Below, piece by piece: positions 5,411-12,847 of a stretch of DNA of 13,965 nucleotides (positions within the stretch are counted from its first letter, which is position 1; every line of letters begins with the position of its first letter). The notes below the pieces were generated by a model. It was given only the letters and a program-made list of their open reading frames with translations, was not told the DNA's origin and did not search any database. A program made the position numbers and the translations under genes. Source of the stretch: Gemmiger_A avium (GTDB taxonomy: Bacteria > Bacillota > Clostridia > Oscillospirales > Ruminococcaceae); the NCBI GenBank assembly GCA_019114585.1, contig DXFE01000045.1, positions 1-13,965 on the forward strand. Direction: 5' to 3'.

Positions 5411-7277
5411 AGCAGAAAACGCCTGCAGTTACCGGGAGGCCTGGCGGCTGAACTGGCGGATCTGGCGGATCTGTATGCACGGGAGGCCGGGCTATTTTGT
5501 TTCCGCGGCGCTGAGCGCGGCCGGGCAGGCGCTGGCCCCCTATGTGACCATCTGGCTGTCCGCCCGGGTCATCGCGGAGCTGGCCGGCGGACGGGACCCG
5601 GGACAGCTGACCTTCTGGGCGGCGCTGGCGGTGGGGCTGACGGCGGTGATGGCGCTGGCCAACGGGCTGCTGAAACGCTGGGCCAAGTATGAGGAAAACG
5701 CGCTGACCGTACAGAAACACAAACTGCTGATGGACAAGATGGCCGCGCTGGACTATGCCGACTGCGACCGGCAGGAGGTGCAGGACCTGTACAGCCAGAT
5801 AAAGCAGAACGACAACTGGAGCGGCTATGGTATACACCGCGCGGTGCAATGTTATATCGAGTTCTGCCAGGCGGCGGTGCAGGTGCTGGCCGGGGTAGGC
5901 TTTACCCTGACTTTGTTCTTTACCAACGTGCCGGCGCACAGCCCGCTGGCCGTGCTGAACAGCCCACTGTGCATGGCGGGGGTGCTGGCCGCCATGGTAA
6001 TGACGGTGCTGCTTTCCAGCGCCTGCGGCAGCCGGGCTGACCTGCTGCTGAGCCAGCAGGCCGCCACCATGCGGGAGGGCAACCGGTATTTCAGCTTTTT
6101 TGGCTTCATGGCGATCGAGCTGCCCCGCGCCGCCGATCTGCGCATCTACCGCCAACAGGAAAACGTCTGCCGCCGCTATATGCGGGATCACGGCTTCACC
6201 CCCCGCTCCCCCATCGCCCGGCTGTCCCGGGGTCGGATGGGGCTGCTGCAGGGGCTGTCCCAGGCGCTTTCGGCGCTGCTTACCGGGGTGGTGTATCTGT
6301 ATGTCTGCCTGAAAGCCTGGGCCGGAGCCTTCGATGTGGGGGCGGTGACCCAGTATGTGGGGGCCGCCACCCAGCTGTTTGGCGGCATTTCGCTGGCGCT
6401 GCAGACGCTGAGCTACATCCGGGCCAACGGGGTGTTCCTGCGGCTGACCTTTGAGCTTCTGGACCTGCCCAACCCCATGTACCAGGGCAGCCTGACCACC
6501 GAAAAACGGTCTGACCGGCAGTATCAGGTGGAGTTCCAGGATGTGTCCTTCCGGTATCCGGGCAGCGACGCCTGGGCGCTGCGGCATGTGAACGTGGCCT
6601 TCCGGGTGGGCAGCCGCCTGGCGGTGGTGGGCCCCAACGGCAGCGGCAAGACCACCTTTATCAAGCTGCTCTGCCGCCTGTACGACCCCACCGAGGGCAC
6701 CATCCTGCTCAACGGCATCGACATCCGCAAGTACCGGTATGACGACTATATCGCCCTGTTCTCGGTGGTGTTCCAGGACTTCCAGCTGCCCTCCCTGCCG
6801 CTGGGCGAGAACGTGGCCGGGGCCACGGACTACGACCGGGAAAAGGCCGCCCGCTGTCTGGCTGACGCAGGGCTGACGCTGCCCTCGGACAAACTGCCCC
6901 AGGGGCTGGACACCTGGCTGTACAAGGATATGGAGGAAGGGGTGAACCTGTCCGGCGGCGAGGCCCAGAAGGTGGCCATTGCCCGGGCGCTGTACAAGGA
7001 CGCGCCTTTCCTGATCCTGGACGAACCCACCGCCGCCCTGGACCCGATCGCGGAGGCGGAGATCTACGAAAAGTTCGACGCCATTGCCGGGGATCATACC
7101 GCCGTGTATATCAGCCACCGGCTGTCCAGCTGCAAATTCTGCGACACCATCGCGGTGTTTGACCAGGGGGCCATCGTGCAGACCGGCATCCACGCCGATC
7201 TGGTGGCGGACGCAACCGGCCTGTACCACCGGCTGTGGCAGGCCCAGGCCCAGTATTACACCAAGCCCGCCGAATGA
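5400..7277 (+). CDS. ABC exporter half-transporter (membrane domain fused to ATPase), subunit 2
   Basis: 625 residues. Residues ~30-350 contain about six membrane helices (e.g. YFVSAALSAAGQALAPYVTI, then AAMVMTVLLSSA). The ATPase covers ~375-620: Walker A GPNGSGKTT (~411-419), Q-loop VFQDFQ, signature LSGGEAQKVAIARAL (~517), Walker B FLILDEPTAALDP, H-loop ISHRLSS. The ATG at 5400 lies inside the end of the upstream gene, with GGAGG-type bases a short distance before it, which favours coupled translation and a heterodimer with subunit 1. Both subunits keep the catalytic glutamate after Walker B and a normal signature, so neither ATP site looks degenerate. That differs from many heterodimeric exporters, which have one impaired site. 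The gene ends just before a strong bidirectional terminator. Confidence 0.92.
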   Translation: MASKAENACSYREAWRLNWRIWRICMHGRPGYFVSAALSAAGQALAPYVTIWLSARVIAELAGGRDPGQLTFWAALAVGLTAVMALANGLLKRWAKYEENALTVQKHKLLMDKMAALDYADCDRQEVQDLYSQIKQNDNWSGYGIHRAVQCYIEFCQAAVQVLAGVGFTLTLFFTNVPAHSPLAVLNSPLCMAGVLAAMVMTVLLSSACGSRADLLLSQQAATMREGNRYFSFFGFMAIELPRAADLRIYRQQENVCRRYMRDHGFTPRSPIARLSRGRMGLLQGLSQALSALLTGVVYLYVCLKAWAGAFDVGAVTQYVGAATQLFGGISLALQTLSYIRANGVFLRLTFELLDLPNPMYQGSLTTEKRSDRQYQVEFQDVSFRYPGSDAWALRHVNVAFRVGSRLAVVGPNGSGKTTFIKLLCRLYDPTEGTILLNGIDIRKYRYDDYIALFSVVFQDFQLPSLPLGENVAGATDYDREKAARCLADAGLTLPSDKLPQGLDTWLYKDMEEGVNLSGGEAQKVAIARALYKDAPFLILDEPTAALDPIAEAEIYEKFDAIAGDHTAVYISHRLSSCKFCDTIAVFDQGAIVQTGIHADLVADATGLYHRLWQAQAQYYTKPAE

Positions 7278-7279
7278 CA

Positions 7280-7315
7280 AAAACCGCCCGCGCTCAGCTG
7301 AGCGCGGGCGGTTTT
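7280..7315. terminator. Bidirectional terminator, perfect 36-nt palindrome
   Basis: Bases 7280-7297 are the exact reverse complement of 7298-7315: a GC-rich stem flanked by AAAA on the left and TTTT on the right, so it works as a hairpin plus U-tract on both strands. It lies between the stop of the ABC operon (7277) and the convergent stop of the flavodiiron gene (7332). Confidence 0.92.
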
Positions 7316-7331
7316 GCTTATTGGGAAAGGA

Positions 7332-10115
7332 TCAGGCCAGGAAGTCCTTCAAAGCGCGGTGTTCCTCTATGGCGGTGATGGCGTCGGCCATGCCGGACAC
7401 ATCCCCCACCAGATTCACGCCGCACAGCTTGCCCTCGGCAAAGTAGTAGCGGGCCAGGTGGCCGCGGGCGTCGTCCCGCAGTTCCAGGGTGCGGTAATGG
7501 GTATCCGGCCGCTTGCCCGGATCGCCCAGGGAGAACAGTTCGGTGCCCATGCCGTGGAAGGACAGGATGGGCTGCTCGGCGGTGTAGGTGACCGCGTCGC
7601 CCGCCTCACGGGCGCCCGCCACCTTGCCCTGGGCCTGGGCTTCGGGCCACAGCGCGTAGTTGATGCCGTTCAGCTGGGCGCAGTCGCCGCAGGCAAACAC
7701 GCCGGGCAGGTTGGTCTCCATGCCCTCGTTCACCACGATGGCACGGTCCACCGTCACACCGGCGGCCTGGGCAATGGCGGTGTTGGCCCGCACGCCGCAG
7801 GACACCACCACCAGCTGGGCCGGGATCACTTCCCCGCTGCCCAGCCGCACGCCGGTGACCCGGGTATCGCCCTCCAGGGCGGTGATCTGCACGCCCAGTT
7901 CCACCCGCACGCCAAAGTCGGCGCACTTGGCCAGCAACAGCTTGGCGGAGGCGTCATCCAGCTGACGGCCCATCAGGGTGGGGGCCAGTTCCAGAACCGT
8001 GACCTCGCAGCCATTGCGGCGCAGCTCGGAGGCAGCCTCCAGGCCCAGCACGCCGCCGCCGATCACCACCGCCTGCTTCAGCGGGGAGATGGCCTGCACC
8101 CGGCGCACATCGTCCAGGCGGCGGATGGCGATCACGCCCTCCCGCTCATGGCCAGGGATGGGCGGCACAAAGCACTCGCTGCCCAGTGCAAAGATCAGCT
8201 TGGTATAGCCCACCGTTTCGCCGCCGTCCAGCACCACGGTGCGGTTCCCGGCGTCCACGCGCTCCACCTGCCGGTGCAGCATCTGGGTGATGTTCCGGCT
8301 GTCGTACCAGCCCTGGGGATGCAGGGCCATCTGGTCCTCGTCCAGCCCGGAGAACATGGCCTTGGTCAGCATGGGCCGCTGGTAGGCGGGCCCCTCGTTG
8401 GAGATCAGGATGATCTTGCCGGTGGTGTCCCGTTCCCGGATGGCCTCGGCGGCGTTCACGCCGGCGCAGCCATTGCCCAGGATCACATAGGTGTTCTGGC
8501 TGTCGTGCCGGTAGGAGACGGTCTCCTGCTCCACCTCCACGAACTTGTCCCGGCCCACGCCGCACACCGGGCAGGTATCCAGCGAAGAGTCAAAGATCTC
8601 GCCGCAGACCAGGCACTTGACCAGCTTGCGAGGGCCGCCGGAGGAAGCGGCAGGCTTTTCCACCGGTTTTACCGGCTCGTAGTAGTTGGGGCCTACGCCG
8701 CACACCGGGCAGCGGGGCTTGTCGCCGTCAAAGATGGCCCCGCAGACGGTGCAGCGCACCTGCTCGGGCGCCTTGGGTTCCGGGGCAGCCTCGGTGGCGG
8801 GCACAAAGTGGCTGGCGTCCATCTTGCAGACCGGGCAGATCTCCACCCCTTTGTCAAACACCGCGCCGCAGATGGTGCAGCGCACCTTTTCCTTGGGGGC
8901 ACGCTGGACCGGGCGCAGGTCCGCCAGCAGGGCCCGGCCAAAGGCCGCGCCGTATTCCCGGGCTTCCGCCAGCTGGTCCTCGTTGGGCTTGAACCGCACA
9001 CGCAGCGGATCCACCAGCCGCAGCTTCAGCTGGCCCAGGCGCTCCATGATATGGGGCACGCCCTCGCCGCTCCAGCCGTAGCTGCCGAAAGCACTGGCCA
9101 GCTTGCCGCCGTGGGTGGCGGCGAACATGCCGGTGGTCAGGTCCCAGATGGGTTTCAGCGCCTCGCCCACGATGGTGGGGGTGCCCAGCAGGAAGCCGTC
9201 CGCATAGAGCAGTTCCTCGGCTACCTTTCCGGCGTCGGCGGTGACCATGTCGTAGCTGCGCACGTCGATCTCCCCGGCGCTGCGGATGCCCTCGGCGATG
9301 GCTTCGGCCAGGCGGCCGGTGTAGCCGTAGGCACTCACGTACGGGATGATCACGGTGGGCCGGGGGTTGGGATTGATCACGGTGGACCATTCCTCATAGG
9401 TGTCCAGCATCCAGTCGATGCCGGTATCCAGCACCGGACCGTGACCGGGGCAGATCATCGCCACATCCAGGGTGCGCACCCGGCGCAGCGCGTCCAGCAT
9501 GAAGGACTTGAAGGGCCCGATGATGCAGTCAAAGTAGTATTTGGTGGCCCGCAGATAGCCGTCCCGGTCGGTGACCTTGCTGGCCAGGATGTCCGGGCAG
9601 GCATAGTGGGAGCCGAAGGAGTCACAGGTCACCAGCACCTTGTCCTCCCGGATATAGGTGTACATGGTGTCGGGCCAGTGCAGGTTGGGCACCACCATGA
9701 ACTCCAGTGTCTTGTCGTCCAGGGTCAGGGTCTGGCCGTCCCGGATGGCGATGGAGTAGAAATCCCGGTTGACGATCTCTTTTAAAAAGTTGATGGCGCA
9801 GCCGGTGGCCACGATCTTGATGCGGGGGTTCAGTTCCAGCAGCTTTTCCACGCTGCCGCTGTGGTCCGGCTCGGTGTGGCTGACCACCAGATAGTCCACC
9901 TGCTCAATGGGGGTGATGGCCTGTACCTTTTCCAGCCAGCTGTCCAGACACTTGACCTTGGCGGTCTCGAACAGCACGGTGTGGTTCGCCGTTTTGAGCA
10001 CATAGGAGTTGTAGGTGGTGCCGAACTCGGTGTACATGATCACGTCAAAGACCCGCAGATCCGGGTCCAGCGCGCCGGTAAAGTAAAAACCGGGCTTGAG
10101 CTGCAAAAGTTCCAT
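7332..10115 (-). CDS. Flavodiiron protein fused to three rubredoxin modules and an NADH:rubredoxin oxidoreductase domain
   Basis: 927 residues, four functional blocks. (1) Residues 1-~250: metallo-beta-lactamase-like diiron domain with all ligands: H80, E82, D84 and H85 (SHTEPDHSG), H146, D165, H225. (2) ~254-400: flavodoxin domain for FMN (VIIPYVSAYGYTGRLAEAIA). (3) Three short rubredoxin-like modules, each CxxC-x10-CPxC: cysteines 413/416/427/430, 455/458/469/472, 501/504/515/518, joined by Ala/Pro-rich linkers. (4) ~540-927: FAD/NAD(P)H reductase with G547-N-G-C-A-G552 for FAD, GGGVLGLE (~684-691) for NAD(P)H, and FACGDCAQ (~807). Known relatives reduce O2 to water or NO to N2O in anaerobes, with electrons passing NAD(P)H to FAD to rubredoxin to FMN to diiron. 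Here the whole chain is one cytoplasmic polypeptide. The start at 10115 is chosen because AAAGGAG is 7 nt upstream; an ATG 6 nt earlier is too close to it. Strong own promoter; monocistronic. Confidence 0.95.
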   Translation of the reverse strand: MELLQLKPGFYFTGALDPDLRVFDVIMYTEFGTTYNSYVLKTANHTVLFETAKVKCLDSWLEKVQAITPIEQVDYLVVSHTEPDHSGSVEKLLELNPRIKIVATGCAINFLKEIVNRDFYSIAIRDGQTLTLDDKTLEFMVVPNLHWPDTMYTYIREDKVLVTCDSFGSHYACPDILASKVTDRDGYLRATKYYFDCIIGPFKSFMLDALRRVRTLDVAMICPGHGPVLDTGIDWMLDTYEEWSTVINPNPRPTVIIPYVSAYGYTGRLAEAIAEGIRSAGEIDVRSYDMVTADAGKVAEELLYADGFLLGTPTIVGEALKPIWDLTTGMFAATHGGKLASAFGSYGWSGEGVPHIMERLGQLKLRLVDPLRVRFKPNEDQLAEAREYGAAFGRALLADLRPVQRAPKEKVRCTICGAVFDKGVEICPVCKMDASHFVPATEAAPEPKAPEQVRCTVCGAIFDGDKPRCPVCGVGPNYYEPVKPVEKPAASSGGPRKLVKCLVCGEIFDSSLDTCPVCGVGRDKFVEVEQETVSYRHDSQNTYVILGNGCAGVNAAEAIRERDTTGKIILISNEGPAYQRPMLTKAMFSGLDEDQMALHPQGWYDSRNITQMLHRQVERVDAGNRTVVLDGGETVGYTKLIFALGSECFVPPIPGHEREGVIAIRRLDDVRRVQAISPLKQAVVIGGGVLGLEAASELRRNGCEVTVLELAPTLMGRQLDDASAKLLLAKCADFGVRVELGVQITALEGDTRVTGVRLGSGEVIPAQLVVVSCGVRANTAIAQAAGVTVDRAIVVNEGMETNLPGVFACGDCAQLNGINYALWPEAQAQGKVAGAREAGDAVTYTAEQPILSFHGMGTELFSLGDPGKRPDTHYRTLELRDDARGHLARYYFAEGKLCGVNLVGDVSGMADAITAIEEHRALKDFLA
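8557..8886 (-). repeat. Internal repeats encoding the tandem rubredoxin modules
   Basis: An identical 18-nt segment occurs at 8557-8574 and 8695-8712 (second CPVCG half of modules 3 and 2). A nearly identical ~20-nt segment occurs at 8740-8760 and 8866-8886 (first CxxC half of modules 2 and 1, one clear difference). The period is about 126-138 bp, matching the 42-46-residue protein spacing. This suggests duplication of a rubredoxin cassette inside the gene, though strong codon bias could help keep the copies alike. Confidence 0.6.
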
Positions 10116-10185
10116 GGTCATTCTCCTTTTTCTGGCCGCTTTTGGGGGCGTCCGGGCTTGTGGGCCAACGGCCCTTTCTGCTTTG

Positions 10186-10214
10186 AGTATACCCCGCCGG
10201 CGTGCGGCCGTCAA
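10186..10214 (-). promoter_or_regulatory. Strong sigma-70-like promoter of the flavodiiron fusion gene
   Basis: -35 TTGACG (10209-10214), 17-bp spacer, -10 TATACT (10186-10191) on the minus strand, with a predicted start near 10179 and a ~64-nt leader. A small perfect hairpin GGGCC-N3-GGCCC (10162-10174) lies at the very 5' end of the predicted transcript. It could be an operator or a stabilising mRNA hairpin. Confidence 0.8.
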
Positions 10215-10320
10215 TGAAAAAAGCCGTCGGCAATGCCCGCTGCGCCTGTCGGGTGCTGAGGCCATTATACGGGCTCTTTTCCGGCCCGTCGGTTGCAGCG
10301 GCAACGGTTGCCGAACGGCA
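10215..10320. other. Non-coding gap with clustered hairpins and a promoter-like TATAAT
   Basis: Part of the 253-bp gap between the symporter and flavodiiron genes. It contains ACGGGC-N9-GCCCGT (10269-10289), GTTGC-N4-GCAAC (10292-10305) and GGCAAC-G-GTTGCC (10300-10312). The last two share bases, so they exclude each other. On the minus strand TATAAT (near 10263-10268) has CCGACG 17 bp upstream. About 50 nt further on, GCCGACGGC is followed by six T, close to the flavodiiron -35. No protein is evident. Confidence 0.35.
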
Positions 10321-10342
10321 CAAAAAAACGGGGCTGCCCCGT
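10321..10342 (-). terminator. Intrinsic terminator of the AGCS symporter gene
   Basis: Minus-strand stem ACGGGG with CCCCGT (10328-10342, 3-nt loop), followed directly by seven T. It lies 26 nt past the symporter stop codon. Confidence 0.85.
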
Positions 10343-10368
10343 GCAGAACGGGCGGGCCCCGGCGGAGG

Positions 10369-11763
10369 TTATTCCTTGGTTTTGTACAGGTGGTTCTGCT
10401 CGTAATCCCGCAGGGATGCCAGCGCCTGGGGCGCCAGCGGGATCAGGGCGATCATGTTGAAGATGGTCATCAGACCGATGCCCACATCCCCCAGATCCCA
10501 CACGAACTGGTAGGCCGCCAGCCCGCCGATGAACAGCATCGCCAGCGCCACCAGCTTGTACAGCGTCTGGGACAGCCAGTTGTCCCCGAACAGGTAGGCC
10601 ACGTTGGAGCGGGCATAGAACAGCACCCCCAGAAAGGTGGAGAAGCTGAACAGCCACAGGATCACCGCAATGAATACCACGCCGAATTCCCCCAGGTGGT
10701 AGCGCATGGCCTCCTGCAGCAGGTCCATGCCCTCCAACCCGGCGGTCAGGCTTTCGGGGGTGAGCAGCATGATCATAGCCGAGCAGCTGCAGATCACCAC
10801 CGTGTCGATAAATACGCCCAGCGCCTGCAGCAGACCTGCCTTGGCCGGGTGGCTCACATCGGCGGCCGCCGCGGCGCAGGGGGCCGAGCCGGAACCCGCC
10901 TCGTTGGAGAACAGCCCCCGCTTGGCGCCGTTCATGATCACCGCACCCAGGCCGCCGCCCACCGCCTGCCGCAGTCCGAAGGCTTCGGAGAAGATGCGGG
11001 CAAACACACCGGGCAGCTGGCTGGCGTTCATTATAATCAGTACAAGGGTCAGAAAGAAGTAACAAGCCGCCATCACCGGCACCACAATGTCCAGCACCCG
11101 CACGGTGGCGTTTTTGCGCAGCACCACCACCGCGGCCACCGCCACCAGCGCAATGGTGGACCAGAGCGGCGGGATATGGAACGCATTCTCAAAAGAGGAA
11201 GAGATGGAGTTACCGATCACCTGGCTGATACCGCACCAGCACACAAGGCCGGATATGGCAAACAGCACCGCAAACAGAGAGTAACGCCGCTTTTTTCTGC
11301 CGGCAAACAGCCGGTGCAGGTAGTAGGCAGGGCCGCCCCGCCAGCCGCCGTACAGGGGATCTTTTTCCTTATAGATCTGGGCCAGGGTCGCCTCGACAAA
11401 GGCGGTGGAGGAGCCCACCAGCGCGATGAGCCACATCCAGAACACCGCCCCCGCGCCGCCGGCGGAGATGGCCGCCACCACACCCACCAGGTTGCCCATG
11501 CCCACCCGGCAGGCCGTGGATACGATCAGCGCCTGCAGGCCGGAGATGCCCTGCCGTTCCTGGTCGCTGCCCTTGTCCCGGGTGACCCGCACCATTTCAG
11601 GGAAAAGCCGGAACGGCAGAAAACGGGTACGCACCGTAAAGTAGAGCCCCGCGGGGATCAGGATCAGCACCAGCAGGCTCAGCACCAGGCTGCTGCCCCC
11701 CGGCAGCGGGATCTGCACCAGATCCCCCCACAGCAGATTGTAAATTGCCCTGAACAGCGCCAT
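10369..11763 (-). CDS. Alanine/glycine:cation symporter, AGCS family
   Basis: 464 residues with about ten or eleven hydrophobic segments, as expected for sodium- or proton-coupled AGCS carriers (AlsT/AgcS/DagA type). The family core is clear at ~72-112: GISGLQALIVSTACRVGMGNLVGV, then GGAGAVFWMWLIAL. It is followed by the conserved GGPAYYL loop (~141-147, within YGGWRGGPAYYL) and GAKRGLFSNEAGSGSAP further on, a segment diagnostic for the family. It sits in the cell membrane and imports small amino acids. ATG at 11763 follows GGGAGG at about 9 nt. Own promoter and terminator are present, so it is monocistronic. It is divergent from a LysR regulator, a common sign that the regulator controls the transporter. 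Exact amino acid specificity cannot be read from the sequence. Confidence 0.93.
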   Translation of the reverse strand: MALFRAIYNLLWGDLVQIPLPGGSSLVLSLLVLILIPAGLYFTVRTRFLPFRLFPEMVRVTRDKGSDQERQGISGLQALIVSTACRVGMGNLVGVVAAISAGGAGAVFWMWLIALVGSSTAFVEATLAQIYKEKDPLYGGWRGGPAYYLHRLFAGRKKRRYSLFAVLFAISGLVCWCGISQVIGNSISSSFENAFHIPPLWSTIALVAVAAVVVLRKNATVRVLDIVVPVMAACYFFLTLVLIIMNASQLPGVFARIFSEAFGLRQAVGGGLGAVIMNGAKRGLFSNEAGSGSAPCAAAAADVSHPAKAGLLQALGVFIDTVVICSCSAMIMLLTPESLTAGLEGMDLLQEAMRYHLGEFGVVFIAVILWLFSFSTFLGVLFYARSNVAYLFGDNWLSQTLYKLVALAMLFIGGLAAYQFVWDLGDVGIGLMTIFNMIALIPLAPQALASLRDYEQNHLYKTKE

Positions 11764-11794
11764 CGTCCCGCGTCCTCCCGAATTTGTAGTTGCC

Positions 11795-11807
11795 TTTCAC
11801 TTTGAAA
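11795..11807. promoter_or_regulatory. Candidate LysR binding box (T-N11-A dyad)
   Basis: TTTCA-CTT-TGAAA is a perfect 5-bp dyad of T-N11-A form, the generic LysR-type recognition shape. It covers the predicted transcription start of the symporter gene, where binding would repress. A second dyad, GTTTT-GT-AAAAC (11828-11839), overlaps the symporter -35. Together they could be a two-site arrangement, but specificity is inferred. Confidence 0.4.
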
Positions 11808-11808
11808 C

Positions 11809-11837
11809 AGTGTACCATTGAATTATTGTTTTGTAAA
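11809..11837 (-). promoter_or_regulatory. Promoter of the AGCS symporter gene
   Basis: Minus-strand -35 TTTACA (11832-11837), 17-bp spacer, -10 TACACT (11809-11814). Predicted start near 11802, leader of ~39 nt. No convincing rightward promoter for the LysR gene was found in this AT-rich gap. Confidence 0.7.
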
Positions 11838-11890
11838 ACGAAAGCTTTTTATTGATTCATTTATTTTTTTTAATGGAAAAGAGGCAGGGT

Positions 11891-12784
11891 ATGGAGGTTC
11901 GCACGGCGGTCACCTTTCTGCGGGTGGCGGAGCTGCAAAGTTTTTCCCGGGCCGCGCAGCAGCTGGGCTATTCCCAGGCGGCGGTCACGGTACAGATCAA
12001 GCAGCTGGAACAGGAACTGGGCACCCAGCTGTTCGAGCGGATCGGGCGGCGCACCAAGCTCACCGAGCACGGGGCGCAGTTTGTGCCCCGCGCCATGGAA
12101 CTGGTGGAAGCAGCCCGGAAAGCGGAGAATTTTTTGCAGGACCAGGGCCGGGCAGCGGGCAGCCTGCGGATCGGCACGGCGGAGTCCCTGTTCATGAGCA
12201 CGCTGGTTCCTCTGCTGCCGGAATTTCACCGGCTGTGCCCGCTGGTGGAGACCAGTGTGCATACCGGGCGGATTGCGGATCTGTTTGACATGGTGCGCCA
12301 GAATGACGTGGATCTGCTCTTCTTTCTGGACAAAAAGACCGATTTCCCCGAATGGATCAAGGTACTGGAACGGCCCGAGCCCATCGTTTTTGCCGCCCCG
12401 GCAGACCATCCGCTGGCCGGGCGGCGGCGCATCCCCCTCAAACGGGTAATTGCCGAACCCTTTCTGCTTACCGAAAAAGGGGTCAGCTACCGGTATGACC
12501 TGGAGCAGATTCTGGCCGCCCGCGGGCTGGCAATCCATCCCTTTCTGGAAACCGGCAATACCGATGTGATTGCCGAGCTGCTCTGCCGCCGGGGCGGGGT
12601 GTCTTTCCTGCCCCGGTATGTGGTACAGCCCCGTCTGGAGGCGGGCAGCCTGGTCTGCCTGGACGTGGATTGCCCCAAGGTACAGATGTGGAGCCAGCTT
12701 GTCTACCATAAAAATAAATGGGTCACCCCGCAGATGCGCACCTTTATCGGATTGCTGCAACAGGCGGTAAGCCCCCATCTGTAA
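11891..12784 (+). CDS. LysR-family transcriptional regulator
   Basis: 297 residues, the standard length. Residues ~1-60 are the LysR winged helix (FLRVAELQSFSRAAQQLGYS, then QAAVTVQIKQLEQELGTQLFER). Residues ~88-293 are the periplasmic-binding-protein-like effector domain (GSLRIGTAESLFMSTLVPLLPEF at its start). The start at 11891 is chosen because LysR proteins nearly always begin within a few residues of this point and AAGAGG is 6 nt upstream; in-frame starts at 11873 (ATG) and 11852 (TTG) would add an atypical Phe-rich tail. It is divergent from the AGCS symporter, probably its target, and LysR members usually repress themselves. The effector is unknown; an amino acid or related metabolite is plausible from context. 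Confidence 0.92.
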   Translation: MEVRTAVTFLRVAELQSFSRAAQQLGYSQAAVTVQIKQLEQELGTQLFERIGRRTKLTEHGAQFVPRAMELVEAARKAENFLQDQGRAAGSLRIGTAESLFMSTLVPLLPEFHRLCPLVETSVHTGRIADLFDMVRQNDVDLLFFLDKKTDFPEWIKVLERPEPIVFAAPADHPLAGRRRIPLKRVIAEPFLLTEKGVSYRYDLEQILAARGLAIHPFLETGNTDVIAELLCRRGGVSFLPRYVVQPRLEAGSLVCLDVDCPKVQMWSQLVYHKNKWVTPQMRTFIGLLQQAVSPHL

Positions 12785-12795
12785 TAAAGGATAAA

Positions 12796-12834
12796 GCCGG
12801 GGAAAACCATACGATGGTTTTCCCCGGCCCTTTT
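12796..12834. terminator. Strong bidirectional terminator between the LysR and DGQHR genes
   Basis: Perfect 15-bp stem (12796-12810 with 12814-12828) and a 3-nt loop ACG. Rightwards it is followed by CC and TTTTGTTG. Leftwards it is followed by TTTATCCTTTATT, so it can stop both convergent genes. Confidence 0.9.
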
Positions 12835-12847
12835 GTTGTCCGCCGGT

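Noticed and set aside
5349..7280. 643-codon open frame on the minus strand
   Set aside because: It lies opposite the second ABC gene, which has all expected motifs; the antisense product resembles no protein family.
7314..9785. 823-codon open frame on the plus strand
   Set aside because: It is antisense to the flavodiiron fusion; the encoded sequence is low-complexity (rich in H, G, Q, A) with no domain, an effect of GC-rich third positions.
10096..11805. 569-codon plus-strand frame
   Set aside because: It is antisense to the symporter, which has clear AGCS signatures; no ribosome site or domain.
11764..11890. Possible glycine riboswitch upstream of the symporter
   Set aside because: The leader from the predicted start is only ~39 nt, too short, and no aptamer-like pattern is seen.
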